Below the pieces are notes generated by a model. It was not told the origin of the DNA. It ran no database searches and worked only from the letters and a program-made list of their open reading frames with translations. DNA of 64,000 nt from Hydractinia symbiolongicarpus (lineage: Eukaryota; Cnidaria; Hydrozoa; Anthoathecata; Hydractiniidae), in assembly GCF_029227915.1 (NCBI RefSeq), contig NC_079880.1, positions 30,003,501-30,067,500 on the forward strand. The letters run 5' to 3'. Below, in pieces: positions 50,681 through 61,623 of the stretch (positions are counted from its first letter, which is position 1; each line of letters opens with the position of its first letter). Made by a program: the position numbers and the translations under genes.

Positions 50681-53220
50681 TTGGCCCGTATAGTCAAAAG
50701 TATACAAAGAAAATACCCAGGGAGTAAACTCATTTCCCGAACGATTTTTTGTATTATTTTTTCACCACTAAAACGCATGAGACTTGCAGTTTTCAAAAAT
50801 GTTTTCATTTTTGATGGGACGCTGAATAAAAGAAGTTTAATCGCCGGCAAACGAAAACCCGCGATTTCTCGTAAATCCCGGACTCGGCCCGTATTGTCAA
50901 AAGTGTATAAAGAAAGTACCCAGGGGGTAAACTCATTTTCCGAACGATTTTTTAATGTTTTTTTTTCACCACTAAAACGCATGAGACTTGCAGTTTTCAA
51001 AAATGTTTTCATTTTTGATGAGACGCTTAATGAAAGAGGTTTAATCGCCGGCAAACGAAAACCCGCGATTTCCCGTAAATCCCGGGCTTGGCCCGTATAG
51101 TTGAGTGTATACAAAGAAAGTACCCTGTGAGTAAACTCATTTCCAGAACGATTTTTTAAATTATTTTTTCACCACTAAAACGCATAAGACTTGTAGTCTT
51201 CAAACTTGTTTTCATTTTTGATGAGACCCTGAATAAAAGAAGTTGAATCGCCGGCAAACGAAAACCCGCGACTTCCCGTAAATCCCGGACTCGGCCCGTC
51301 TAGTCAAAAGTATACAAAGAAAGTACCCAGGGAGTAAACTCATTTCCGGAACGATTTTTTAAATTATTTTTTCACCACTAAAAGGCATGAGACTTGTAGT
51401 TTTCAAAATTGTTTTCATTTTTGATGAGACGCTGAATGAAAGAAGTTTAATCGCCGGCAAACAAAAACCCGCGATTTCCCGTAAGTCCCGGCTTGGCCCG
51501 TATAGTCAAAAGTATACAAAGAAAGTACCCATGGAGTAAACTCATTTCCCGAACGATTTTTTAAATTATTTTTTCACCACTAATACGCATGAGACTTGTA
51601 GTCTTCAAACTTGTTTTCATTTTTGATGAGACCCTGAATAAAAGAAGTTGAATCGCCGGCAAACGAAAACCCGCGACTTCCCGTAAATCCCGGACTCGGC
51701 CCGTCTAGTCAAAAGTATACAAAGAAAGTACCCAGGGAGTAAACTCATTTGCGGAACGATTTTTTAAATTATTTTTTCATCACTAAAACGCATGAGACTT
51801 GTAGTCTTCAAACTTGTTTTCATTTTTGATGAGACCCTGAATAAAAGAAGTTTAATCGCCGGCAAACGAAAACCCGCGATTTCCCGTAAATCCCGGGCTT
51901 GGCCCGTATAGTCGAATGTATACAAAGAAAGTACCAAGGGAGTAAACTCATTTCCCGAACGATTTTTTAAATTTTTTTTTCACCCCTAAACCGCATGAGA
52001 CTTGTAGTTTTCAAAAATGTTTTCATTTTTGATGAGACGCTTAATGAAAGAGGTTTAATCGCCGGCAAACGAAAACCCGCGATTTCCCGTAAATCCCGGG
52101 CTTGGCCCGTATGGTCGAGTGTATACAAAGAAAGTACCCTGTGAGTAAACTCATTTCAAGAACGATTATTTAAATTATTTTTTCACCACTAAAACGCATA
52201 AGACTTGTAGTTTTCAAAAATGTTTTCATTTTTGATGAGACGCTGAATAAAAGAAGTTTAATCGCCGGCAAACGAAATCCTGCGATTTCCCGTAAATCCC
52301 GGGTTGGCCCGTATAGTCTAAAGTATACAAAGAAAGTACCCAGGGAGTAAACTCATTTCCCGAACGATTTTTTCAATTATTTTTTCACCACTAAAACGCA
52401 TGAGACTTGTAGTCTTCAAACTTGTTTTCATTTTTGATGAGATCCTGAATAAAAAAAGTTTAATCGCCGGCAAACGAAAACCCGCGATTTCCCATAAATC
52501 CCGGGTTGGCCCGTATAGTCTAAAGTATACAAAGAAAGTACCCAGGGAGTAAACTCATTTCCTGAACGATTTTTTAAATTATTTTTTCACCACTAGAACG
52601 CATGAGACTTGTAGTCTTTAAACTTGTTTTCATTTTTGATGAGACCCTGAATAAAAGAAGTTGAATCGCCGGCAAACGAAAACCCGCGACTTCCCGTAAA
52701 TCCCGGACTCGGCCCGTCTAGTCTAAAGTATACAAAGAAAGTACCCAGGGAGTAAACTCATTTCCCGAACGATTTTTTAAATTATTTTTTCACCACTAAA
52801 ACGCATGAGACTTGTAGTTTTCAACAATGTTTTCATTTTTGATGAGACGCTGAATAAAAGAAGTTTAATCGCCGACAAACGAAAACCCGCGATTTCCCGT
52901 AAATCCCGGGCTTGGCCCGTATAGTCGAATGTATACAAAGAAAGTACCCTGTGAGTAAACTCATTTCCAGAACGATTTTTTAAATTATTTTTTCATCACT
53001 AAAACGCATAAGACTTGTAGTTTTCAAAATTGTTTTCATTTTTGATGAGACTCTGAATAAAAGAAGTTTAATCGCCGGCAAACGAAAGCCCGCGATTTCC
53101 CGTAAATCCCGGGTTGGCCCGTATAGTCTAAAGTATACAAAGAAAATACCCAGGGAGTAAACTCATTTCCCGAACGATTTTTTAAATTATTTTTTCACCA
53201 CTAAAACGCATGAGACTTGT
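50681..53220 (-). repeat. Higher-order repeat H, copy 4 and exit into related monomers
   Basis: The copy repeats the H order through gtatggtcgag (about 52110). It then leaves for monomers resembling those at about 42840-43900: cgaaatcctgcg with gggttggcccg, the gatcctgaataaaaaaag monomer, and a gtctttaaacttg monomer with cgtctagtctaaag. Copy 4 has gacttgcagttttc in both monomers of the anchor pair (second at about 50990) where the other copies have it only in the first, a private change. Confidence 0.86.
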
Positions 53221-54435
53221 AGTCTTCAAACTTGTTTTCATTTTTGATGAGACCCTGAATAAAAGAAGTTTAATCGCCGGCAAACGAAAACCCGCGATTT
53301 CCCGTAAATCCCGGGCTTGGCCCGTATAGTCGAATGTATACAAAGAAAGTACCAAGGGAGTAAACTCATTTCCCGAACGATTTTTTAAATTTTTTTTTCA
53401 CCCCTAAAACGCATGAGACTTGTAGTTTTCAAAAATGTTTTCATTTTTGATGAGACGCTTAATGAAAGAGGTTTAATCGCTGGCAAACGAAAACCCGCGA
53501 TTTCCCGTAAATCCCGGGCTTGGCCCGTATAGTCGAGTGTATACAAAGAAAGTACCCTGTGAGTAAACTCATTTCAAGAACGATTTTTTAAATTATTTTT
53601 TCACCACTAAAACGCGTAAGACTTGTAGTTTTCAAAAATGTTTTCATTTTTGATGAGACGCTGAATAAAAGAAGTTTAATCGCCGGCAAACGAAAGACCG
53701 CGATTTCCCGTAAACCCCGGACCCGGCCCGTATAATCAAAAGTATACAAAGAAAGTAACCAGGGAGTAAACTCATTTCCCGAACGATTTTTTAAATTATT
53801 TTTTCACCACTAAAACGCATGAGACTTGTAGTCTTCAAACTTGTTTTCATTTTTGATGAGACCCTGAATAAAAGAAGTTTAATCGCCGACAAACGAAAAC
53901 CCGCGATTTCCCGTAAATCCCGGGCTTGGCCCGTATAGTCGAATGTATACAAAGAAAGTACCAAGGGAGTAAACTCATTTCCCGAACGATTTTTTAAATT
54001 TTTTTTCACCCCTAAAACGCATGAGACTTGTAGTTTTCAAAAATGTTTTCATTTTTGATGAGACGCTTAATGAAAGAGGTTTAATCGCCGGCAAACGAAA
54101 ACCCGCGATTTCCCGTAAATCCCGGGCTTGGCCCGTATAGTCGAGTGTATACAAAGAAAGTACCCTGTGAGTAAACTTATTTCAAGAACGATTTTTTAAA
54201 TTATTTTTTCACCACTAAAACGCGTAAGACTTGTAGTTTTCAAAAATGTTTTCATTTTTGATGAGATGCTGAATAAAAGAAGTTTAATCGCCGGCAAACG
54301 AAAGACCGCGATTTCCCGTAAACCCCGGACCCGGCCCGTATAATCAAAAGTATACAAAGAAAGTAACCAGGGAGTAAACTCATTTCCCGAACGATTTTTT
54401 AAATTATTTTTTCACCACTAAAACGCATGAGACTT
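53220..54435 (-). repeat. Trimer tandem duplication (608 bp, two copies)
   Basis: Bases 53220-53827 and 53828-54435 repeat three inverted monomers: one with gtcttcaaacttg and gaccctg followed by gtaccaaggg and cacccct; one with gagtg, catttcaagaacg and aaaacgcgtaag; and one with gaaagaccgcg, ccccggacccgg and gtaaccaggg. The gaaagaccgcg motif sits at about 53693 and 54301, 608 bp apart. The second copy has ttttttttcaccc with one fewer T and aacttatttc for aactcatttc. Confidence 0.88.
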
Positions 54436-54938
54436 GTAGTTTTCAAAAAAATTTTCATTTTTGATGAGACGCTGAATAAAAGAAGTTTAATCGCCGGCAA
54501 ACGAAAACCTGCGATTTCCCGAAAATCCTGGACTCGGCCCGTATAGTCAAAAGCATACAAAGAAAGTACCCAGGGTGTAAACTCATTTCCCGAACGATTT
54601 TTTAAATTATTATTTCACCACTAAAGCCCATGAGATTTGTACTTTATAAAAATGTTTTCATTTTTGATGAGACGCTGAAAAAAAGAAGTTTAATCGCCGG
54701 CAAACGAAAACCCGCGACTTCCCGTAAATCCCGGACTCGGCCCGTATAGTCAAAAGTATACAAAGAAAGTACCCAGGGAGTAAACTCATTTTCCGAACGA
54801 TTTTTTAAATTATTTTTTCACCACCAAAAGGCATGAGACTTGTAGTTTTCAAAAATGTTTTCATTTTTGATGAGACGCTTAATGAAAGAGTTCTAATTGC
54901 CGGCAAACGAAAACCAGCGATATCCCCTAAATCCCAGG

Positions 54939-55120
54939 CTTGGCCCGTGTAGTCGAATGTATACAAAGAAAGTACCGTGTGATTAAACTCATTTCCAAAA
55001 CGATTTTTTAAATTATCTTTTCACCACTAAAACGCATGAGACTCATTTTTGATGAGACACTGAATAAAAGAAGTTTAATCGCCGGCAAACGAAAACCCGC
55101 CATTTCCCGTAAATCCCAGG
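54939..55120 (-). repeat. Shortened 182-bp monomer with 21-bp internal deletion
   Basis: Measured from cttggcccg to cttggcccg, this monomer is 182 bp. At about 55039-55043 the sequence goes from gcatgagact directly to catttttgatgag, skipping the 21 bases (tgtag through the caaaaa/tgtttt stretch) present in all neighbours. The deletion removes one arm of the conserved short inverted repeat. It also carries tatcccctaaatcccagg instead of tttcccgtaaatcccggg. Confidence 0.92.
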
Positions 55121-55322
55121 CTTGGCCCGTATAGTCAAAAGTATACAAAAAATTACCCAAGGAGTAAACTCATTTCCCGAACGATTTTTTATATTATTTT
55201 TTCACCACTAAAACGCATGAGACTTGTAGTTTTCAAAAATGTTTTCATTTTTGATGGGACGCTGAATAAAAGAAGTTTAATCGCCGGCAAACGAAAACCA
55301 GCGATTTCCCCTAAATCCCAGG

Positions 55323-55543
55323 CTTGGCCCGTGTAGTCGAATGTATACAAATTTCCCTTCTGGAAATGAGTTTACTCCCTGGGGAGTAAACTCATTTCCA
55401 GAAGGATTTTTTAATTTTCTTTACACCACTAAAACGCATGAGACTTGTAGTTTTTAAAAATGTTTTCATTTTTGATGAGACGCTGAATAAAAGAAGTTTT
55501 ATCGCCGGCAAACGAAAACCCGCGATTTCCCGTAAATCCCGGG
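55323..55543 (-). repeat. Lengthened 221-bp monomer containing a fold-back insertion
   Basis: From cttggcccg to cttggcccg this monomer is 221 bp, 18 bp longer than usual. After gtatacaaa the expected gaaagtaccctgtgag is replaced by a short piece in the opposite orientation (ttctggaaatgagtttactc), after which the normal orientation resumes with gagtaaactcatttcc. The downstream T-rich stretch is also atypical (ttaattttctttacacc). Confidence 0.92.
55356..55405. repeat. 24-bp perfect palindrome with 2-nt loop
   Basis: Bases 55356-55379 (ccttctggaaatgag onward) are the exact reverse complement of 55382-55405 (ending in ctcatttccagaagg), separated only by tg at 55380-55381. It is made from satellite sequence in both orientations. 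It looks like the footprint of replication switching onto the complementary strand and back, and it would form a strong hairpin or cruciform. Confidence 0.95.
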
Positions 55544-55544
55544 C

Positions 55545-58500
55545 TTGGCCCGTATAGTCGAATGTATACAAAGAAAGTACCCTGTGAGTAAACTCACTTC
55601 CAGAACGATTTTTTATATTATTTTTTCACCACTAAAACGCATGAGACTTGTAGTTTTCAAAAATGTTTTCATTTTTGATGGGACGCTGAATAAAAGAAGT
55701 TTAATCGCCGGCAAACGAAAACCCGCCATTTCCCGTAAATCCCAGGCTTGGCCCGTATAGTCAAAAGTATACAAAAAATTACCCAAGGAGTAAACTCATT
55801 TCCCGAACGATTTTTTATATTATTTTTTCACCACTAAAACGCATGAGACTTGTAGTTTTCAAAAATGTTTTCATTTTTGATGGGACGCTGAATAAAAGAA
55901 GTTTAATCGCCGGTAAACGAAAACCCGCGATTTCCCGTAAATCCCGGACTCGGCCCGCATAGTCAAAAGTATACAAAGAAAGTACCCAGGGAGAAAACTC
56001 ATTTCCCGAACGATTTTTTAAATTATTTTTTCACCACTAAAACGCATGAGACTTGTAGTTTTCAGAAATGTTTTCATTTTTGATGAGACGCTTAATGAAA
56101 GTGGTTTAATCACCGACAAACGAAAACCCGCGACTTCCCGTAAATCCCGGGCTTGGCCCGAATAGTCGAATGTATACAAAGAAAGTACCCTGTGAGTAAA
56201 CTCATTTCCAAAACGATTTTTTAGATTATCTTTTCACCACTAAAACGCATGAGACTTGTAGTTTTCAAAAATGTTTTCATTTTTGATGAGACACTATATA
56301 AAAGAAGTTTAATCGCCGGCAAACGAAAACCCGCCATTTCCCGTAAATCCCGGGCTTGGCTCGTATAGTCAAAAGTAGACAAAAAAATTACCCAGGGAGT
56401 AAAGTCATTTCCCGAACGATTTTTTATATTATTTTTTCACCACTAAAACGCATGAGACTTGTAGTTTTCAAAAATGTTTTCCTTTTTGTTGGGACGCTGA
56501 ATAAAGGAAGTTTAATCGCCGGCAAACGAAAACCCGCGATTTCCCGTAAATCCCGGACTCGGCCCGTGTGGTCAAAAGTATACAAAGAAAGTACCCAGGG
56601 AGTAAATTCATTTCCTGAACGATTTTTTAAATTATTTTTGCACCACTAAAACGCATGAGACTTGTAGTCTTTAAACTTGTTTTCATTTTTGATGAGACCC
56701 TGACTAAAAGAAGTTGAATCGCCGGCAAACGAAAACCCGCGACTTCCCGTAAATCCCGGACTCGGCCCGTCTAGTCTAAAGTATACAAAGAAAGTACCCA
56801 GGGAGTAAACTCATTTCCCGAACGATTTTTTAAATTATTTTTTCACCACTAAAACGCATAAGACTTGTGGTTTTCAAAAATGTTTTCATTTTTGATGAGA
56901 CGCTGAATAAAAGAAGTTTAATCGCCGACAAACGAAAACCCGCGATTTCCCGTAAATCCCGGGCTTGGCCCGTATAGTCGAATGTATACAAAGAAAGTAC
57001 CCTGTGAGTAAACTCATTTCCAGAACGATTTTTTAAATTATTTTTTCATCACTAAAACGCATAAGACTTGTAGTTTCCAAAATTGTTTTCATTTTTGATG
57101 AGACGCTGAATAAAAGAAGTTTAATCGCCGGCAAACGAAAGCCCGCGATTTCCCGTAAATCCCAGGTTGGCCCGTATAGTCTAAAGTATACAAAGAAAAT
57201 ACCCAGGGAGTAAACTCATTTCCCGAACGATTTTTTAAATTATTTTTTCACCACTAAAACGCATGAGACTTGTAGTCTTCAAACTTGTTTTCATTTTTGA
57301 TGAGACCCTGAATAAAAGAAGTTTAATCGCCGGCAAACGAAAACCCGCGATTTCCCGTAAATCCCGGGTTGGCCCGTATAGTCTAAAGTATACAAAGAAA
57401 ATACCCTGTGAGTAAACTCATTTCCAGAACGATTTTTTAAATTATTTTTTCATCACTAAAACGCATAAGACTTGTAGTTTTCAAAATTGTTTTCATTTTT
57501 GATGAGACGCTGAATAAAAGAAGTTTAATCGCCGGCAAACGAAAGCCCGCGATTTCCCGTAAATCCCGGGTTGGCCCGTATAGTCTAAAGTATACAAAGA
57601 AAATACCCAGGGAGTAAACTCATTTCCCGAACGATTTTTTAAATTATTTTTTCACCACTAAAACGCATGAGACTTGTAGTCTTCAAACTTGTTTTCATTT
57701 TTGATGAGACCCTGAATAAAAGAAGTTTAATCGCCGGCAAACAAAACCCGCGATTTCCCGTAAATCCCGGGCTTGGCCCGTATAGTCGAATGTATACAAA
57801 GAAAGTACCAAGGGAGTAAATTCATTTCCCGAACGATTTTTTAAATTTTTTTTTCACCCCTAAAACGCATGAGACTTGTAGTTTTCAAAAATGTTTTCAT
57901 TTTTGATGAGACGCCTAATGAAAGAGGTTTAATCGCCGGCAAACGAAAACCCGCGATTTCCCGTAAATCCCGGGCTTGGCCCGTATAGTCGAGTGTATAC
58001 AAAGAAAGTACCCTGTGAGTAAACTCATTTCAAGAACGATTTTTTAAATTATTTTTTCACCACTAAAACGCGTAAGACTTGTAGTTTTCAAAATTGTTTT
58101 CATTTTTGATGAGACGCTGAATAAAAGAAGTTTAATCGCCGGCAAACGAAAGACCGCGATTTCCCGTAAACCCCGGACCCGGCCCGTATAATCAAAAGTA
58201 TACAAAGAAAGTAACCAGGGAGTAAACTCATTTCCCGAACGAATTTTTAAATTATTTTTTCACCACTAAAACGAATGAGACTTGTAGTTTTCAAAAAAAT
58301 TTTCATTTTTGATGAGACGCTGAATAAAAGAAGTTTAATCGCCGGCAAACGAAAACCTGCGATTTCCCGAAAATCCTTGACTCGGCCCGTATAGTCAAAA
58401 GCATACAAAGAAAGTACCCAGGGTGTAAACTCATTTCCCGAACGATTTTTTAAATTATTATTTCACCACTAAAGCCCATGAGATTTGTAGTTTATAAAAA

Positions 58501-58786
58501 TGTTTTCATTTTTGATGAGACGCTGAATAAAAGAAGTTTAATCGCCGGCAAACGAAAACCCGCCATTTCCCGTAAATCCCAGGCTTGGCCCGTATAGTCA
58601 AAAGTATACAAAAAGTTACCCAAGGAGTAAACTCATTTTCCGAACGATTTTTTAAATTATTTTTTCACCACTAAAACGCATGAGACTTGTAGTTTTCAAA
58701 AATATTTTCATTTTTGATGGGACGCTGAATAAAAGAAGTTTAATCGCCGGCAAACGAAAACCCGCGATTTTCCGTAAATCCCGGGC
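55545..58786 (-). repeat. Higher-order repeat J, copy 1 (16 monomers, 3242 bp)
   Basis: The unit is anchored at the ttggcccgtatagtcgaatg monomer that is followed by cttccagaacg and ttttttatattatttttt. The order includes tacaaaaaattaccc (55770), gagaaaactc (55990), cttaatgaaagtgg with aatcaccgac (56100), aaaagtagac (56376), tttttgttggg (56483), gtgtggtc (56567), cgtctagtc, ccaggttgg (57165), several A-type monomers, ccccggacccgg (58170), aaagcatac (58400) and tacaaaaagttaccc (58610). Confidence 0.9.
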
Positions 58787-61623
58787 TTGGCCCGTATAGT
58801 CGAATGTATACAAGGAAAGTACCCTGTGAGTAAACTCACTTCCAGAACGATTTTTTATATTATTTTTTCACCATTAAAACGCATGAGACTTGTAGTTTTC
58901 AAAAATGTTTTCATTTTTGATGGGACGCTGAATAAAAGAAGTTTAATCGCCGGCAAACGAAAACCCGCCATTTCCTGTAAATCCCAGGCTTGGCCCGTAT
59001 AGTCAAACGTATACAAAAAATTACCCAAGGAGTAAACTCATTTCCCGAACGATTTTTTATATTATTTTTTCACCACTAAAACGCATGAGACTTGTAGTTT
59101 TCAAAAATGTTTTCATTTTTGATGGGACGCTGAATAAAAGAAGTTTAATCGCCGGCAAACGAAAACCCGCGATTTCCCGTAAATCCCGGACTCGGCCCGT
59201 ATAGTCAAAAGTATACAAAGAAAGTACCCAGGGAGAAAACTCATTTCCCGAACGATTTTTTAAATTATTTTTTCACCACTAAAACGCATGAGACTTGTAG
59301 TTTTTAAAAATGTTTTCCTTTTTGTTGGGACGCTGAATAAAGGAAGTTTAATCGCCGGCAAACGAAAACCCGCGATTTCCCGTAAATCCCGGACTCGGCC
59401 CGTGTGGTCAAAAGTATACAAAGAAAGTACCCAGGGAGTAAACTCATTTCCTGAACGATTTTTTAAATTATTTTTTCACCACTAAAACGCATGAGACTTG
59501 TAGTCTTTAAACTTGTTTTCATTTTTGATGAGACCCTGAATAAAAGAAGTTGAATCGCCGGCAAACGAAAACCCGCGACTTCCCGTAAATCCCGGACTCG
59601 GCCCGTCTAGTCTAAAGTATACAAAGAAAGTACCCAGGGAGTAAACTCATTTCCCGAACGATTTTTTAAATTATTTTTTCACCACTAAAACGCATAAGAC
59701 TTGTAGTTTTCAAAAATGTTTTCATTTTTGATGAGACGCTGAATAAAAGAAGTTTAATCGCCGACAAACGAAAACCCGCGATTTCCCGTAAATCCCGGGC
59801 TTGGCCCGTATAGTCGAATGTATACAAAGAAAGTACCCTGTGAGTAAACTCATTTCCAGAACGATTTTTTAAATTATTTTTTCATCACTAAAACGCATAA
59901 GACTTGTAGTTTTCAAAATTGTTTTCATTTTTGATGAGACGCTGAATAAAAGAAGTTTAATCGCCGGCAAACGAAAGCCCGCGATTTCCCGTAAATCCCA
60001 GGTTGGCCCGTATAGTCTAAAGTATACAAAGAAAATACCCAGGGAGTAAACTCATTTCCCGAACGATTTTTTAAATTATTTTTTCACCACTAAAACGCAT
60101 GAGACTTGTAGTCTTCAAACTTGTTTTCATTTTTGATGAGACCCTGAATAAAAGAAGTTTAATCGCCGGCAAACGAAAACCCGCGATTTCCCGTAAATCC
60201 CGGGTTGGCCCGTATAGTCTAAAGTATACAAAGAAAATACCCTGTGAGTAAACTCATTTCCAGAACGATTTTTTAAATTATTTTTTCATCACTAAAACGC
60301 ATAAGACTTGTAGTTTTCAAAATTGTTTTCATTTTTGATGAGACGCTGAATAAAAGAAGTTTAATCGCCGGCAAACGAAAGCCCGCGATTTCCCGTAAAT
60401 CCCGGGTTGGCCCGTATAGTCTAAAGTATACAAAGAAAATACCCAGGGAGTAAACTCATTTCCCGAACGATTTTTTAAATTATTTTTTCACCACTAAAAC
60501 GCATGAGACTTGTAGTCTTCAAACTTGTTTTCATTTTTGATGAGACCCTGAATAAAAGAAGTTTAATCGCCGACAAACGAAAACCCGCGATTTCCCGTAA
60601 ATCCCGGGCTTGGCCCGTATAGTCGAATGTATACAAAGAAAGTACCAAGGGAGTAAATTCATTTCCCGAACGATTTTTTAAATTTTTTTTTCACCCCTAA
60701 AACGCATGAGACTTGTAGTTTTCAAAAATGTTTTCATTTTTGATGAGACGCCTAATGAAAGAGGTTTAATCGCCGGCAAACGAAAACCCGCGATTTCCCG
60801 TAAATCCCGGGCTTGGCCCGTATAGTCGAGTGTATACAAAGAAAGTACCCTGTGAGTAAACTCATTTCAAGAACGATTTTTTAAATTATTTTTTCACCAC
60901 TAAAACGCGTAAGACTTGTAGTTTTCAAAATTGTTTTCATTTTTGATGAGACGCTGAATAAAAGAAGTTTAATCGCCGGCAAACGAAAGACCGCGATTTC
61001 CCGTAAACCCCGGACCCGGCCCGTATAATCAAAAGTATACAAAGAAAGTAACCAGGGAGTAAACTCATTTCCCGAACGAATTTTTAAATTATTTTTTCAC
61101 CACTAAAACGCATGAGACTTGTAGTTTTCAAAAAAATTTTCATTTTTGATGAGACGCTGAATAAAAGAAGTTTAATCGCCGGCAAACGAAAACCTGCGAT
61201 TTCCCGAAAATCCTTGACTCGGCCCGTATAGTCAAAAGCATACAAAGAAAGTACCCAGGGTGTAAACTCATTTCCCGAACGATTTTTTAAATTATTATTT
61301 CACCACTAAAGCCCATGAGATTTGTAGTTTATAAAAATGTTTTCATTTTTGATGAGACGCTGAATAAAAGAAGTTTAATCGCCGGCAAACGAAAACCCGC
61401 CATTTCCCGTAAATCCCAGTCTTGGCCCGTATAGTCAAAAGTATACAAAAAGTTACCCAAGGAGTAAACTCATTTTCCGAACGATTTTTTAAATTATTTT
61501 TTCACCACTAAAACGCATGAGACTTGTAGTTTTCAAAAATATTTTCATTTTTGATGGGACGCTGAATAAAAGAAGTTTAATCGCCGGCAAACGAAAACCC
61601 GCGATTTTCCGTAAATCCCGGGC
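58787..61623 (-). repeat. Higher-order repeat J, copy 2 (14 monomers, 2837 bp; 2-monomer deletion)
   Basis: Same order as copy 1, but the gagaaaactc monomer (59230) runs straight into tttttgttggg (59330). It omits the cttaatgaaagtgg/aatcaccgac and aaaagtagac monomers. The difference from copy 1 is 405 bp, two monomers. The joining monomer pairs gagaaaactc with gtttttaaaaatg and cctttttgttggg. Confidence 0.9.

Noticed and set aside
55356-55405. Rho-independent terminator, from the perfect hairpin followed by a T run
   Set aside because: The palindrome is built from satellite sequence in a eukaryotic-type array with no upstream gene. The T run is part of every monomer.
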